This document shows, one piece after another, positions 24,336 to 33,267 of a stretch of DNA of 56,003 bases; position 1 is the stretch's first letter, and each line of letters opens with the position of its first letter. Source of the stretch: Brevibacterium antiquum (GTDB taxonomy: Bacteria > Actinomycetota > Actinomycetes > Actinomycetales > Brevibacteriaceae); the NCBI RefSeq assembly GCF_016107655.1, contig NZ_JABASX010000015.1, forward strand, positions 1 to 56,003, written 5' to 3'. Made by a program: the position numbers and the translations under genes. The notes under the pieces were generated by a model. That model was given only the letters and a program-made list of their open reading frames with translations, was not told the origin of the DNA and searched no databases.

Positions 24336-25994
24336 TCAGGGGGTGGGGTTTTCGGAGCCTGGTGAGCTCGGCTCCTCAGGCGACTCATCAGTTGGCTCAT
24401 CAGATGGCTCGTCTGACGGCTCTTCGGACGGCTCGTCGCTTGGCTCCTCAGTCGGCTCATCCGACGGAGGTGGGTCCGAAGGTGTTTCGGGGTCGTCGGA
24501 TGGTGGTGGTGTCGGCTCCGAAGGCGATTCAGGGTCTGGTTTGTCAGAATCCGACGGACTTGGTTCGTCAGGTTCTTCTGCTGACGGGCGATCACTGCTG
24601 TCGCCCTTGTCGCCGGGATTGTCCTCGGTCGATGGACTGTCGTCGGACCGGCTGTCATCGTGCCCTGGGGTCTGGGATGACTTCTCATCCTCGTCCCTGT
24701 CGGGGTCGGATGTCTTCGAATTCTCGGATCCCGCCTCTTGGTCGTGCTTATCCGAGTTCGTGTCATCTGGAGACTGGGAGTTGGTGTTCTTGTCGTCCTT
24801 CTTCGGGGAAGAGTCTTTCTTCGAGGAGGAGTCTGCAGGTGAGACTGCAGTGCCTGCGTTGCCGGATTGAAACCCCGTCTGCTCTACTTGCTGCGGCACT
24901 ACGGCCATACCGACGAGTGTTCCCAGGAGGCCTATGCACGCGGCGACCACCGGGATCAGAACGGGTTTCGGCATGCTGAAGCCAGCTGGTGCAGGCGTTT
25001 GGGCCGAGGTCTGAGCGGCTGCGGATGGCGCACCGAACACGGTGAGAGAGGTGGACTCATCGGCTGCTTCGGGTTCCAGTGTCGCACCTGCACCTGCACC
25101 TGCACCTGCGCTCGCACCTGCACCTGCGGCGAGGCCAAGGCTCGGCGGGGCAGCCGCGGCTGCGTCCGCGCCTTGATCGTCTGCGCTCTCGGCTTCGGCA
25201 TCTGAGCCCTCGGCCACGGTTGGGGCCGGCGTCGGCTCTGTGGCTGGTCCGTCTGCAGCTGCAGCTGTCTCGGCTCCAGGGCTTTCGGCAGCAGACGTTT
25301 CGAGGACAGCGGTTTCGGTGACGTCAGTCCCGGTGCCAGCGGTTTCGGCGACAGCGGGAGCTGGTTCTGGATTTGCCTGTGCCAGGGTGGCCGAGAGGCG
25401 TTCGATGACGATCGGCGAGGTCAGAAGCGCAGGAATGAGCGCGGTACGGTGATCGGCGGTTGCCTTGCTGTCCGTGGGGCGGACCTGCTGCCATTCGTCC
25501 TGCAGGCCTTGACGGGCGCGACCAGCCAGCCTGTCGACTGTCGATGCTTTGATATTCAGCTGCTCGGCAACGGCCTCGGGTGAGAGCCGTTCGACTTCGC
25601 GCAACCACAGGATCCGCTGCCAGTTGTCGGGCAGGTTAGACAGCGCCTGTGAGACAAGCGCAGCTTCTGGAGCTTCTGCGTCCGAACCGCTCGCTGACGT
25701 CGTCAGATTCGCGAGCTGTGCGTCGATCTCGGCGTCCACCATTGGGCGGAGACCCTCGGCTGTGTCGGAGGACCTGTTGAGCAGGGACCTGAGCACACTG
25801 AGGAAGGCATCATCTGTGACCTGTCTGGCCTTCGCGTCGGGCAGAGAAGTTGATGCTCTTGCTACGGCGTCATCGCGGTAGCGGCGGTAGATCTCGGAAT
25901 AGGCACCGGCAGTTCCGGCCTCGATGAGCGAGAGGAGCTCGCTCTCTGTGAAATCGGCGAGTTCTTCCCCTGGCTGATGTGCGTGCACGTCCAT
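24336..25994 (-). CDS. ECF-like sigma factor fused to a membrane anchor and acidic extracellular tail
   Basis: About 552 residues. Sigma region 2-like sequence comes first (AYSEIYRRYRDDAVARASTS, about 25-75), then region 4 with a helix-turn-helix (LPDNWQRILWLREVERLSPEAVAEQLNIKASTVDRL, about 120-165). A ~170-residue Ala/Glu/Pro linker contains an AGAGASAGAGAGAG run (about 288-305). One membrane helix follows (about 345-368, PVLIPVVAACIGLLGTLVG), then ~180 acidic Ser/Pro/Asp/Glu residues with tetrapeptide repeats such as SDEPSEEP. I use the ATG at 25994 (AGGA upstream); the frame is open to 26141. Sigma factors with membrane-bound C-terminal extensions are known in actinobacteria. No separate anti-sigma gene is adjacent. 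Confidence 0.85.
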   Translation of the reverse strand: MDVHAHQPGEELADFTESELLSLIEAGTAGAYSEIYRRYRDDAVARASTSLPDAKARQVTDDAFLSVLRSLLNRSSDTAEGLRPMVDAEIDAQLANLTTSASGSDAEAPEAALVSQALSNLPDNWQRILWLREVERLSPEAVAEQLNIKASTVDRLAGRARQGLQDEWQQVRPTDSKATADHRTALIPALLTSPIVIERLSATLAQANPEPAPAVAETAGTGTDVTETAVLETSAAESPGAETAAAADGPATEPTPAPTVAEGSDAEAESADDQGADAAAAAPPSLGLAAGAGASAGAGAGAGATLEPEAADESTSLTVFGAPSAAAQTSAQTPAPAGFSMPKPVLIPVVAACIGLLGTLVGMAVVPQQVEQTGFQSGNAGTAVSPADSSSKKDSSPKKDDKNTNSQSPDDTNSDKHDQEAGSENSKTSDPDRDEDEKSSQTPGHDDSRSDDSPSTEDNPGDKGDSSDRPSAEEPDEPSPSDSDKPDPESPSEPTPPPSDDPETPSDPPPSDEPTEEPSDEPSEEPSDEPSDEPTDESPEEPSSPGSENPTP

Positions 25995-26300
25995 CTGGTC
26001 CTGAATCATTCGGTAGCGGCATGCAGTCTGCAGCTCGTCATTGCAGACTGTGTCTGGTCCAGCAGCGAGAATAAGGGAAGCACAATCTGTGTGAAATCTA
26101 TCCTCAGCGGTGACTGTAGCCGACAAGCCGGCTTTTTGCATCCAGTATCACTATTTGAACAATCAACCAGTCTTATGGGGTCGATGAAGGGATCCGAACA
26201 GAGGCAAGGGGCAGCTTCGAGCAACGGGCCGCTTCGAGGCAATAGTCACGCTGGCGGCAACAGACAAGCTGACGACAATGGAGAAGCGTCAGGCTGGAAG
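25995..26300. other. upstream region of the fused sigma-factor gene
   Basis: About 300 bp between the sigma gene's chosen start and the end of the decarboxylase gene. It should hold the sigma gene's promoter, though I found no convincing -35/-10 pair. A short + strand hairpin, AGCCG (26118-26122) with CGGCT (26129-26133), runs directly into TTTT, like a small intrinsic terminator. No gene on the + strand would use it. No other ORF is supported. Confidence 0.4.
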
Positions 26301-27839
26301 TCAGGCCTTGAGCACTCGGAAGGTGCTCAGCTTCGGATCGACTCCGCCGCGGACGTGTCCCGATGGGCTCGCCGCCACGGCCTGCAGGAACTCGACGGTC
26401 TCCGCGGTGATCTCCTCACCGGGGAGGACATTCGGGATTCCGGGTGGGTACGCGGCCAGCGAGCTGACGCTGGTTCGGCCGACAGCCTCGGCGGCGGGGA
26501 CGAGCTCGGAATCCGCGAAGTACGCATCACGCGGCAGGGCAACCAGCTTTCCGGGGCTCGGCAGCGCCGGGATCCCGGCCGGAGCTGTCGCAGCATCGGC
26601 CGGCCCGTCGTTCTCGTGTTCGAGGCGCATCTGGTCCAGGGCATCGAAGAGTCGGCTGAGGTCGGGGGACTTGCCGATGCCGATGAGGACGACGATCGTC
26701 GTGGCCGTCGCCATCTCGGCGAAGATGTCGAATTCCTCGGTCAGGCGCTTGCGCACGGCATGGCCGTCGAGTCCCGTCGAGGTGATGTCGATGGGCAGGC
26801 GGAAGGGGTCGATGTCGACGACATCGGCATGATTCATGAAGTCCCCGGAGAGCAGATGGTAATGCTCGGAGCCCTCGATCCGGGCACGGATCTGGCGGAT
26901 GTTCTCCAGTGAATCGGAGATCGCATCATGCGAGTTCACGAGATCGCGGCGGGCGATGTCGATCGATGCCATCAGGTGGGCGTTTTCACTGGTCGAGGCC
27001 GTCATCATGAATGCACGGGCCAAGGCCGGCTCGAGACGGTTCGCAAATTCGGTGTCGCCGAGGTGGAGCAGAGCTGACTGCGTGAACGATCCGGCAAGTT
27101 TGTGGGTGCTCATGATGACGATGTCGGCGCCCAGCGTCACCGGGGATTCCGGCAGGTCGGGATGGAATCCGAAGTGCGCGCCCCATGCGGCGTCGATGAT
27201 GAGGGCGGCTCCGGCTTCGTGAGCGACCTCGGCCAGTGCCCTGACATCGGCGACGGCACCGAAGTAGCTGGGCGTCACGAGGTAGACGGCGCTGACCTTT
27301 TCGGTGTGTGAGGCGATGGCTTGACGCAGTGAGTCCGGGGTGACTCCGTGGGCGATGCCGTTGACCTCGTCGACGTTGGGATAGACGAAACCGGGGTTGA
27401 GACCGGCCAGCACGATGCCGTCGATGAAGCTCGAATGGGCGCTGCGCTGGGTGACGACTCCCGTACCCAGGGTGCCGATCGCCAGTGCTGCCATACGGTT
27501 GCCCTGCGAGGAGCCATTGGTGAGGAACCAGGTTCGCCGCGCGCCCCAGGCCTCGGCGGCCAGCTGCAGGGCTTCGTCCTTCGGGGTGTCGACACCGAGG
27601 TCGATGCCGTCGAAGAGCGGGGGGATGTCCAGGGAGAGGGTGTGCTCGCCGAAGAACTCGGCCTGACCTGCAGAGATTCCCGTGGTGGTGCCGCCGTGTC
27701 CGGGGGTGGACAAGAACAGCGAGTCACGTGCTGCCGCCGCCTGCAGCGCATCGGCATAGGGCGCGTGGGTCGTCGCGTTCCCCGGGAATGCCGGATGATC
27801 TGAGACGGAGGTCATGGGGGAATCCTGGTGCACGGTCAT
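26301..27839 (-). CDS. Orn/Lys/Arg decarboxylase-family PLP enzyme
   Basis: 512 residues of the fold-type I Orn/Lys/Arg decarboxylase family. 'LSTPGHGGTTTG' near the N-terminus is the hallmark TPGH motif. 'FLTNGSSQGNRMAALA' and 'ALIIDAAWGAHFGFHP' line the PLP site (DAAWGAH contains the cofactor-binding Asp). K247 in 'STHKLAGSFTQSALLH' forms the Schiff base. The C-terminal domain typical of the family is present. The substrate (ornithine, lysine or arginine) is not clear. The ATG at 27839 gives the longest form; an ATG at 27815 with AGGA upstream is a credible alternative. It is divergent from a LysR gene. Confidence 0.92.
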   Translation of the reverse strand: MTVHQDSPMTSVSDHPAFPGNATTHAPYADALQAAAARDSLFLSTPGHGGTTTGISAGQAEFFGEHTLSLDIPPLFDGIDLGVDTPKDEALQLAAEAWGARRTWFLTNGSSQGNRMAALAIGTLGTGVVTQRSAHSSFIDGIVLAGLNPGFVYPNVDEVNGIAHGVTPDSLRQAIASHTEKVSAVYLVTPSYFGAVADVRALAEVAHEAGAALIIDAAWGAHFGFHPDLPESPVTLGADIVIMSTHKLAGSFTQSALLHLGDTEFANRLEPALARAFMMTASTSENAHLMASIDIARRDLVNSHDAISDSLENIRQIRARIEGSEHYHLLSGDFMNHADVVDIDPFRLPIDITSTGLDGHAVRKRLTEEFDIFAEMATATTIVVLIGIGKSPDLSRLFDALDQMRLEHENDGPADAATAPAGIPALPSPGKLVALPRDAYFADSELVPAAEAVGRTSVSSLAAYPPGIPNVLPGEEITAETVEFLQAVAASPSGHVRGGVDPKLSTFRVLKA

Positions 27840-27897
27840 GAATCCAGATTAGGGAACGGACCCTTGCCGGGAGAATACCAAGTTTCCTAAACTGATG

Positions 27898-27910
27898 AAT
27901 ACACAGTATT
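27898..27910. promoter_or_regulatory. palindromic operator between the decarboxylase and its LysR regulator
   Basis: AATAC-ACA-GTATT is a perfect inverted repeat 18 bp before the LysR ATG and 59 bp before the decarboxylase ATG. The AT-rich dyad matches the general T-N11-A LysR pattern. It is the only obvious dyad in the 88-bp divergent gap. Confidence 0.5.
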
Positions 27911-27927
27911 GATCTATTGCTCGGAGA

Positions 27928-28950
27928 ATGATGGAAACTCTCGATACCCGAGGGCTCTCGGCCCTGCGTGCGATCGCCGAGACAGGCTCGGTCGCAGCGG
28001 CGGCGACCACACTGGGGTGGAGCCAACCCACGGTGAACCATCATCTGCGCAATCTGGAGAGGACTCTGGGGTCGACGCTGATCGAGAGGAGTCCGCGCGG
28101 ATCGCATCCGACGGTTGTGGGCAACCTCGTCGTCTCCCGAGCGATCGAAATCCTGGGTCTCTGCGATCGCCTCGGTGACGAGGTGGCTCTGTGGCGCGAG
28201 GCCCAGGCCGTCCCGGTCAGGATCGGGGCTGTGCCGACGGTCGGTGCGCGAGTGATTCCGAAGCTGCACAACCAGCTGCAGAGACGACCGCGCTGGCAGG
28301 CCCACGACGAGATGGCCGCCGCGAACCCGGCCCCGGCAGAGACGACCACCGCTGCCCTCGACGTGACCATGGATGAGCATGCGAAGCTCGTCGCCAGGCT
28401 GGAGGCCGGAGACCTCGATCTGGCGCTGCTCGTCTCGACCGACATCGACAGAACCTGGATTCCCTCGACCCTGACCGCGAGGCACCTGTATTCGGAGCAG
28501 CTCTTCCTCTGTGTGCCGAAGTCCGTGGACCCGATCGCCCTCGACGCCCACGGCATGCCCGACCTCACCTCACTCGTGTCCCAGACGTGGGCGTTCAGCA
28601 TCGATCCTGGTGATGCCATCGACGAGGTGGTCAGGTCGTTCTGTGTCGCCGCCGGGTTCGAGCCTCGGGTGGGGATGAGGATGGATGACTATGCGGCGAT
28701 CATCCGCATGATCGCAGCGGGGCTGGCGGTCGCGGTGATCCCTGATTCCTCTGTGCCGGAGGACCCGACGGTCGAGATCATCCCGATGCCGATGGACGCC
28801 TGCCGCCGCGACGTGCTCCTCGTGTCCCGTGCCCGGGCGGCGGAGTCGAGTAAGAAGGTCTCGCGGCATGACCCGATCGTCGCCGCCCACAACGCCGCCA
28901 TCGCCGAGGTGGTCGCCGACGTCGGGGTCGTCACCGCACAGTGGCGGTGA
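27928..28950 (+). CDS. LysR-family transcriptional regulator
   Basis: 340 residues. The N-terminal winged helix contains 'AAAATTLGWSQPTVNHHLRNLE', followed by a substrate-binding domain of LysR type ('DLALLVSTDIDRTWIP', 'IAAGLAVAVIP'). CGGAGA abuts the first ATG at 27928, and a second ATG at 27931 may be the true start with better spacing. It is divergent from the decarboxylase gene, which it probably controls. The effector is unknown. The protein is slightly longer than the usual 300 residues, with an extra Ala/Thr/Pro stretch near residue 130. Confidence 0.92.
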   Translation: MMETLDTRGLSALRAIAETGSVAAAATTLGWSQPTVNHHLRNLERTLGSTLIERSPRGSHPTVVGNLVVSRAIEILGLCDRLGDEVALWREAQAVPVRIGAVPTVGARVIPKLHNQLQRRPRWQAHDEMAAANPAPAETTTAALDVTMDEHAKLVARLEAGDLDLALLVSTDIDRTWIPSTLTARHLYSEQLFLCVPKSVDPIALDAHGMPDLTSLVSQTWAFSIDPGDAIDEVVRSFCVAAGFEPRVGMRMDDYAAIIRMIAAGLAVAVIPDSSVPEDPTVEIIPMPMDACRRDVLLVSRARAAESSKKVSRHDPIVAAHNAAIAEVVADVGVVTAQWR

Positions 28951-28974
28951 CGATCGTTGTGTGGTTGTGACTGG

Positions 28975-29433
28975 TCAGTGCGGCTGCCAGGCGTCTTCGA
29001 TCGCGACCTTCTCGGTCACCTCGACGGGCAGGGACTTCGAGGCCAGCGCCTCGATGGTCACCTGTTCGAGGACGTCGCGCAGGGCGAACCTGGCCGCGAT
29101 CCACACCTGCTGGAGGGACTCGGCGGCATCGTCGTACTCGACGGCTTCCGGGCGCTGCCCGTAGATCGAGACCAGGGGGCCGTCGACGGCCCGGATGACG
29201 TCGGCGATGGTGGTGGCGCTCGCTGGCCTCGTCAGTTTCCAGCCCCCGGATTTGCCGCGGACGGAGGCCACGATCTCGACTCTGCGCAGGTCGGCGAGGA
29301 TTGCCTGGAGGAATCCCTTGGGGATGCCCTGTCGCTTTCCCAGTTCGTCGGCGCTGATGGGTCCACCGTCGCTGACGTTGGCGATCTCGATCAGGGCGCG
29401 CAGCGCATAGTCGGATTTCGTGGTGACCCGCAT
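28975..29433 (-). CDS. Rrf2-family transcriptional regulator
   Basis: 152 residues. The N-terminus 'MRVTTKSDYALRALIEIA' and 'LGKRQGIPKGFLQAILADLRRVEIVASVRGKSGGWKL' is the Rrf2 winged helix, with the wing glycines. The three cysteines that ligate an Fe-S cluster in IscR/NsrR are absent (there is no Cys at all), so it is more like CymR or YwnA-type members that act without a cluster. The gene for a TauE-type sulfite/organosulfonate exporter lies just upstream on the same strand, suggesting control of sulfur export or cysteine metabolism. Confidence 0.92.
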   Translation of the reverse strand: MRVTTKSDYALRALIEIANVSDGGPISADELGKRQGIPKGFLQAILADLRRVEIVASVRGKSGGWKLTRPASATTIADVIRAVDGPLVSIYGQRPEAVEYDDAAESLQQVWIAARFALRDVLEQVTIEALASKSLPVEVTEKVAIEDAWQPH

Positions 29434-29460
29434 GCCGTCATAGTAACAGCGGGTTCAGCT

Positions 29461-30369
29461 TCAGCTGCCCGCGCTGACCTCGACCTCGGCCTCCTGGGCG
29501 GCTTCTGCGCGCCGAGTTCTGCGCTCGTTCCGTACAGCCTGAACGATGAGGGCGATCCAGACGGCCGCGAGCACCACGAGGATGGTCGAGACGATGGCGG
29601 TCGAGGCGCCGAGCGCCAGGGCGATGGTGCGTGCGTTGGTGAGGATGATGATTCCACCGGCTGCGATAGCGAGGACCCGAGCCGGAAGGATCTTGACCAG
29701 CCAGGCGGCGAAGGGGGCGGCGATGATTCCGCCGATCAGCAGGGCGGCCGCGATGGACCACTCGATGCCCGAGGAGCCGAGGGCGAACAGGAACCCGAGC
29801 GAGCCGCCGACCGCGACGACGAATTCGCTGGTGTCGATCGAGCCGACGACCTTGCGCGGCTCGAGCCGGCCAGAGGACAGGAGCGTGGTGGTTCCGACTG
29901 GCCCCCAGCCGCCTCCGCCGATGGAGTCGAGTGCACCGCCGATGAGACCGACGGGGACGAGGAGCTTCGGGCCCGGACGTCCTTTGAAGGTGGGGCGGCG
30001 GCCGCCGAGGGCGAGGAAGCGCCAGATCACATAGACGCCGAGGAGCAGCAGAATGCCCGAGATCCACGGTGTGGCCGCGTCACCGCTGAGGCCGGCGAGG
30101 AATGTGGCGCCGGCGAAGGCTCCGATGAAGCCGGGTACCGCGAGGGTCGAGACCGTCTTCCAGTCGACATTGCCGAACTTGTGGTGCGAGATCCCGGAGA
30201 CCAGCGAGGTGCCGATCTCGGAGAAGTGCACCGCCGCCGAGGCGGTTGCCGGGGCGATCCCGGCCGCGAGCAGCAGGGTCGTCGACGTCACCCCATAGGC
30301 CATGCCGAGGGAGCCGTCGATGAGTTGGGCAAGGAGCCCGACGAGTCCGAGGACGATGAGTTGGCGCAT
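29461..30369 (-). CDS. TauE/SafE-family sulfite (anion) exporter
   Basis: 302 residues, about eight hydrophobic segments, with the family's repeated motif: 'VGLLAQLIDGSLGMAYGVTSTTLLLAAGIAPATASAAVHFSEI' in the first half and 'LIGGALDSIGGGGWGPVGTTTLL' in the second. TauE/SafE proteins are thought to export sulfite, sulfoacetate or related anions. It precedes the Rrf2 gene by 27 bp, so they probably share a transcript. Upstream (30432-30447) an imperfect dyad, TAAGTCC facing GGATTA, could be an Rrf2 operator, but the match is weak. Confidence 0.9.
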   Translation of the reverse strand: MRQLIVLGLVGLLAQLIDGSLGMAYGVTSTTLLLAAGIAPATASAAVHFSEIGTSLVSGISHHKFGNVDWKTVSTLAVPGFIGAFAGATFLAGLSGDAATPWISGILLLLGVYVIWRFLALGGRRPTFKGRPGPKLLVPVGLIGGALDSIGGGGWGPVGTTTLLSSGRLEPRKVVGSIDTSEFVVAVGGSLGFLFALGSSGIEWSIAAALLIGGIIAAPFAAWLVKILPARVLAIAAGGIIILTNARTIALALGASTAIVSTILVVLAAVWIALIVQAVRNERRTRRAEAAQEAEVEVSAGS

Positions 30370-30488
30370 AGTGGTGACCTTTCAGCATGCCGACGATTGT
30401 TGAGCAATTCGATCGATGCCAACAATACCCACTAAGTCCATCGGATTACTAGACTATGAATTTCTGTGACGTTTCCGGACCTTTCGCG

Positions 30489-31874
30489 TCACAGTGCCAA
30501 CACCGCAGGAACGGTCAGGACGGCGACGTAGTACCCCATGAACTGGACGCCGGCGTGCATGCCGATCATGCGATTGAACAGGCCGCCGACCAGGCCCACG
30601 GTGATGGTCACACCGAGCGCGAGCAGCCCGCCTTCGTAGAGGCAGATGACGCAGATCAGCGCGGCGAAGCCTGCGATGATCGCCTCGTGGGAGACCGATT
30701 TCATCACCCAGGTAGCAGCCCGGTGGGCGTTTCTCATCACGAACGGATAGGCCACTGCAATCGCGATGACTGCGGCGATGACCGAGAAGAGCGCGAACTC
30801 ACCGGTCGACAGCAGATCGTGCAGGTTGTTCGTCTCACCCGTCTCCGCGTCAAGAGTGTAGACGGGCGGAGCGTTGAACAGTGGTGCTGCCGGGCCCGCG
30901 GCCATGGGTGAGAGCGGAAGCCCGATGGCGATCAGCGGTATCAGGGTCTCGGCGATGTAGGTCGACTCGGTGGTTCCGTTCCTCACGGACACGACCGTTG
31001 TCAGCCGATGGAAGCCGTTCTTGATCCGGCTGCCGGCGATCTCACCCATGAGCACCGCCATGGCGACGGGTGAGAAGACGAAGGTTGCGCTGGTGATGAC
31101 GGCCGAACCGCTGGTGTAGGCCAACTGCTTCCGGTCCAGGACTGTGAAAGGGTTCGGCAACCTTGCACCACCGGCAGGTCGGACGTCGGGAGCGAGGTCG
31201 AACTCACGCTTGCCTGTCTGCGTCATCGATCGACGCCCTGCGGGAGACAGAGCAGAGAACAGATCATAGATGAGCGGGCCGGTCGCAATGCCCAGGAAGA
31301 AGGAGGTTGTGAAGGTCGCATCCTTCTGTTCGAGGATGAATGCCTGCAGCCCGACGATGATGAGGACGAAGGGAATCAGTGCGACGACTGCCGCCAGCTT
31401 TCCCTTCGAGGTATACGCGACGAGAATGGCCGCCGCGATGAAGATCCACGGTGCTGCGGCACCGATGGCCTCAGCGAACGGAGTGAGGACCAGGGCGAAG
31501 AGAATCGACAGCGGAATCGCGATGATCACCGAGATGACGCCGCCCGATATGGCCTTCTGCAGGGCGATATGAGGCACTCCGAGAGAACGCAGCAGCTGCG
31601 CTTCTCGCAGCATCGGCACTGCGGTGGTGTCGCCGGGTATCCCCAACAGCGTTGTGGGCACGGCGTGAGAGATGTGCTTGGCGATGATCGCTGCGAGGAA
31701 GAAGGCGATGACACCGGCCGGCGGCACACCGATGAGGATGACGAGCAGTGCCAGGGGTGCGACGATCGCTGTCTCGTCGGTGCCTGAGATGAGGCCGATT
31801 CCGGTGAAGAGCACTGCAGCCAGCAGAGCCATGCCGATTGCCCACAGGATCGGTTCGATGAGGTCCGCGCTCAC
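30489..31874 (-). CDS. TctA-like transporter permease, probably for mevalonate
   Basis: 461 residues, some ten or more hydrophobic segments. 'VPTTLLGIPGDTTAVPMLREAQLLRS' resembles the PG-containing loop of the tripartite tricarboxylate transporter large permease TctA, and I place it as a distant member. No binding-protein gene is nearby. The ATG overlaps the stop of the small membrane protein gene upstream (ATGA, 31871-31874). It is the last gene of a run that starts with HMG-CoA reductase and lyase, so I infer it imports mevalonate or a related acid. The family is seen; the substrate is inference. Confidence 0.85.
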   Translation of the reverse strand: MSADLIEPILWAIGMALLAAVLFTGIGLISGTDETAIVAPLALLVILIGVPPAGVIAFFLAAIIAKHISHAVPTTLLGIPGDTTAVPMLREAQLLRSLGVPHIALQKAISGGVISVIIAIPLSILFALVLTPFAEAIGAAAPWIFIAAAILVAYTSKGKLAAVVALIPFVLIIVGLQAFILEQKDATFTTSFFLGIATGPLIYDLFSALSPAGRRSMTQTGKREFDLAPDVRPAGGARLPNPFTVLDRKQLAYTSGSAVITSATFVFSPVAMAVLMGEIAGSRIKNGFHRLTTVVSVRNGTTESTYIAETLIPLIAIGLPLSPMAAGPAAPLFNAPPVYTLDAETGETNNLHDLLSTGEFALFSVIAAVIAIAVAYPFVMRNAHRAATWVMKSVSHEAIIAGFAALICVICLYEGGLLALGVTITVGLVGGLFNRMIGMHAGVQFMGYYVAVLTVPAVLAL

Positions 31875-32284
31875 AGCTGTGCACCCTTCGCTCGGTTCTC
31901 ATGATTCTCGACCAGGGCGTCGAAGAGCCCGAGTGCTCGGATCTCTTCCTGCACTGCCGGTTTGAGATCGCGAGGGTCACCCAGGTCTCCGTACTCTTCG
32001 ACGACTTCGTCGATAACTTCCTGCCGGTTGCGCGTGTCAGCCTCTGATTCATTGATCACTCGCTTGGGCCTGAATAGTATTCCGGAGATCACAGCACCGA
32101 CGATGCAGCCCACGATCCCGATCAGGAGGGCATAGGAATGCCCCAGTTCCGGATCGCCGGTGGTCGTGAAGAAGTGGTCGGAGATGAGGAACGCCGGTAC
32201 CGCCACCCCGATCCCGATGGCAATGCTGCCGACAAGGTGTTTCGAGTCGACGGTGTCATTCCAGACTTCGAGCAGCTGTGGCAT
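31871..32284 (-). CDS. small membrane subunit of the putative mevalonate transporter
   Basis: 137 residues with two hydrophobic segments, 'HLVGSIAIGIGVAVPAFLISDHFF' and 'ALLIGIVGCIVGAVISGILF', followed by a charged cytoplasmic tail (EVIDEVVEEYGDLGDPRDLKP). It is coupled by a 4-base overlap to the TctA-like permease, the position a TctB-type small subunit would take. It lacks the four-helix layout of TctB, so I do not assign that family. It follows the HMG-CoA lyase gene by 47 bp. Its leader contains two GATGAACGGT copies (32303-32324). Confidence 0.75.
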   Translation of the reverse strand: MPQLLEVWNDTVDSKHLVGSIAIGIGVAVPAFLISDHFFTTTGDPELGHSYALLIGIVGCIVGAVISGILFRPKRVINESEADTRNRQEVIDEVVEEYGDLGDPRDLKPAVQEEIRALGLFDALVENHENRAKGAQL

Positions 32285-32331
32285 CTTCGCCTACCTTCTG
32301 TTGATGAACGGTCTGTGGATGAACGGTGGTG

Positions 32332-33267
32332 CTACTGATTGACGATGGCCGCCGAGGTGGCCGAGGCCAGTGGCTTGCCGAGCTGCTGACCCAGCCACTG
32401 GCTTGTCTCTGCGACCGCGCGGATGTCGGCTCCGGTCGAGATTCCCAGGCCCTGAAGCATCCACAGGAGATCCTCGGTTGCCAGGTTACCGGTCGCCGAA
32501 CCCGCGAACGGGCAGCCTCCGACGCCACCGGCAGAAGCGTCGAACTCACTCACTCCGAGCTGGAGGGCGGCGAAGACGTTCGCCAGCGCCTGACCGTAGG
32601 TGTTGTGAGTGTGCAGTGCGATCGCGTCGACGGGGACGCCGCTGTCGATCAGTGCCTGCAGGACAGCAGTCACGTGTCCAGGTGTTGCAGTGCCGATCGT
32701 ATCTCCGAGCGAGATCGACGAGCAGCCGGCCTCCAGCAGCTGCGCAGCCGCGGTGACCACGCGTTGCGGATCCACTGGACCTTCCCAGGGGTCGCCGAAG
32801 ACCATGGACAGATACCCGCGGGCGCGCATCCCCACCGAGGTGGCCGCAGCCGCCACATCAAGGTTGCGTGCCGTGGTCACCTCGAGGCTGTCGCCGAGGT
32901 TGGCCCGAGAGAACGACTCCGTGACACTGACGAAGACGGCGACGTCTTTGGCCCCGGCCGCCCTGGCATCGTCGAGTCCGCGTCGGTTGGGAACGAGGAC
33001 CGGATAGGAGATGTCCGAGTCGAGGTCGAGCACGTCGAGAACTGAGCGGGTGTCGGCCATCTGCGGAACGGCCCGAGGAGACACGAAGCTGCCTGCTTCG
33101 ATGGTTCTCAGACCGGCACCGGCCAGTCGGGAGATGAGCTGCGCACGCGTCTCGGCGGGCAGAGTGACTGATTCGGCTTGGAGGCCGTCCCGTGCGCTGA
33201 CCTCGTAGACCCTGACCTGAGTCGGCAGCGTGTCATGGGTGAACACCTGAGGGAGCGAGTCCATCAT
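32332..33267 (-). CDS. mvaB: hydroxymethylglutaryl-CoA lyase
   Basis: 311 residues of the HMGL/DRE-TIM metallolyase family, cleaving HMG-CoA to acetoacetate and acetyl-CoA. 'VSARDGLQAE' is the metal-binding N-terminal loop. 'SISLGDTIGTATPGHV' and 'IALHTHNTYGQALANVF' are barrel strands with the metal-binding HTHN. 'GVGGCPFAGSATGNLATEDLL' is the HMG-CoA lyase signature with the catalytic cysteine. The ATG overlaps the HMG-CoA reductase stop by four bases (33264-33267), so the two enzymes of mevalonate breakdown are co-translated. Confidence 0.95.
   Translation of the reverse strand: MMDSLPQVFTHDTLPTQVRVYEVSARDGLQAESVTLPAETRAQLISRLAGAGLRTIEAGSFVSPRAVPQMADTRSVLDVLDLDSDISYPVLVPNRRGLDDARAAGAKDVAVFVSVTESFSRANLGDSLEVTTARNLDVAAAATSVGMRARGYLSMVFGDPWEGPVDPQRVVTAAAQLLEAGCSSISLGDTIGTATPGHVTAVLQALIDSGVPVDAIALHTHNTYGQALANVFAALQLGVSEFDASAGGVGGCPFAGSATGNLATEDLLWMLQGLGISTGADIRAVAETSQWLGQQLGKPLASATSAAIVNQ

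Noticed and set aside
24343..24870. Ser/Gly-rich plus-strand ORF
   Set aside because: It is the complement of the acidic Ser/Pro repeat tail of the sigma fusion, and its low complexity follows from that.
28957..30435. 492-codon plus-strand open frame
   Set aside because: It is antisense to the Rrf2 and TauE genes, both of which have clear family signatures; its Asp/Gly/Glu-rich composition is typical of a shadow.
31871..32284. TctB subunit
   Set aside because: The small protein has two hydrophobic segments and a long soluble tail instead of the TctB four-helix layout, so I left the family unassigned.
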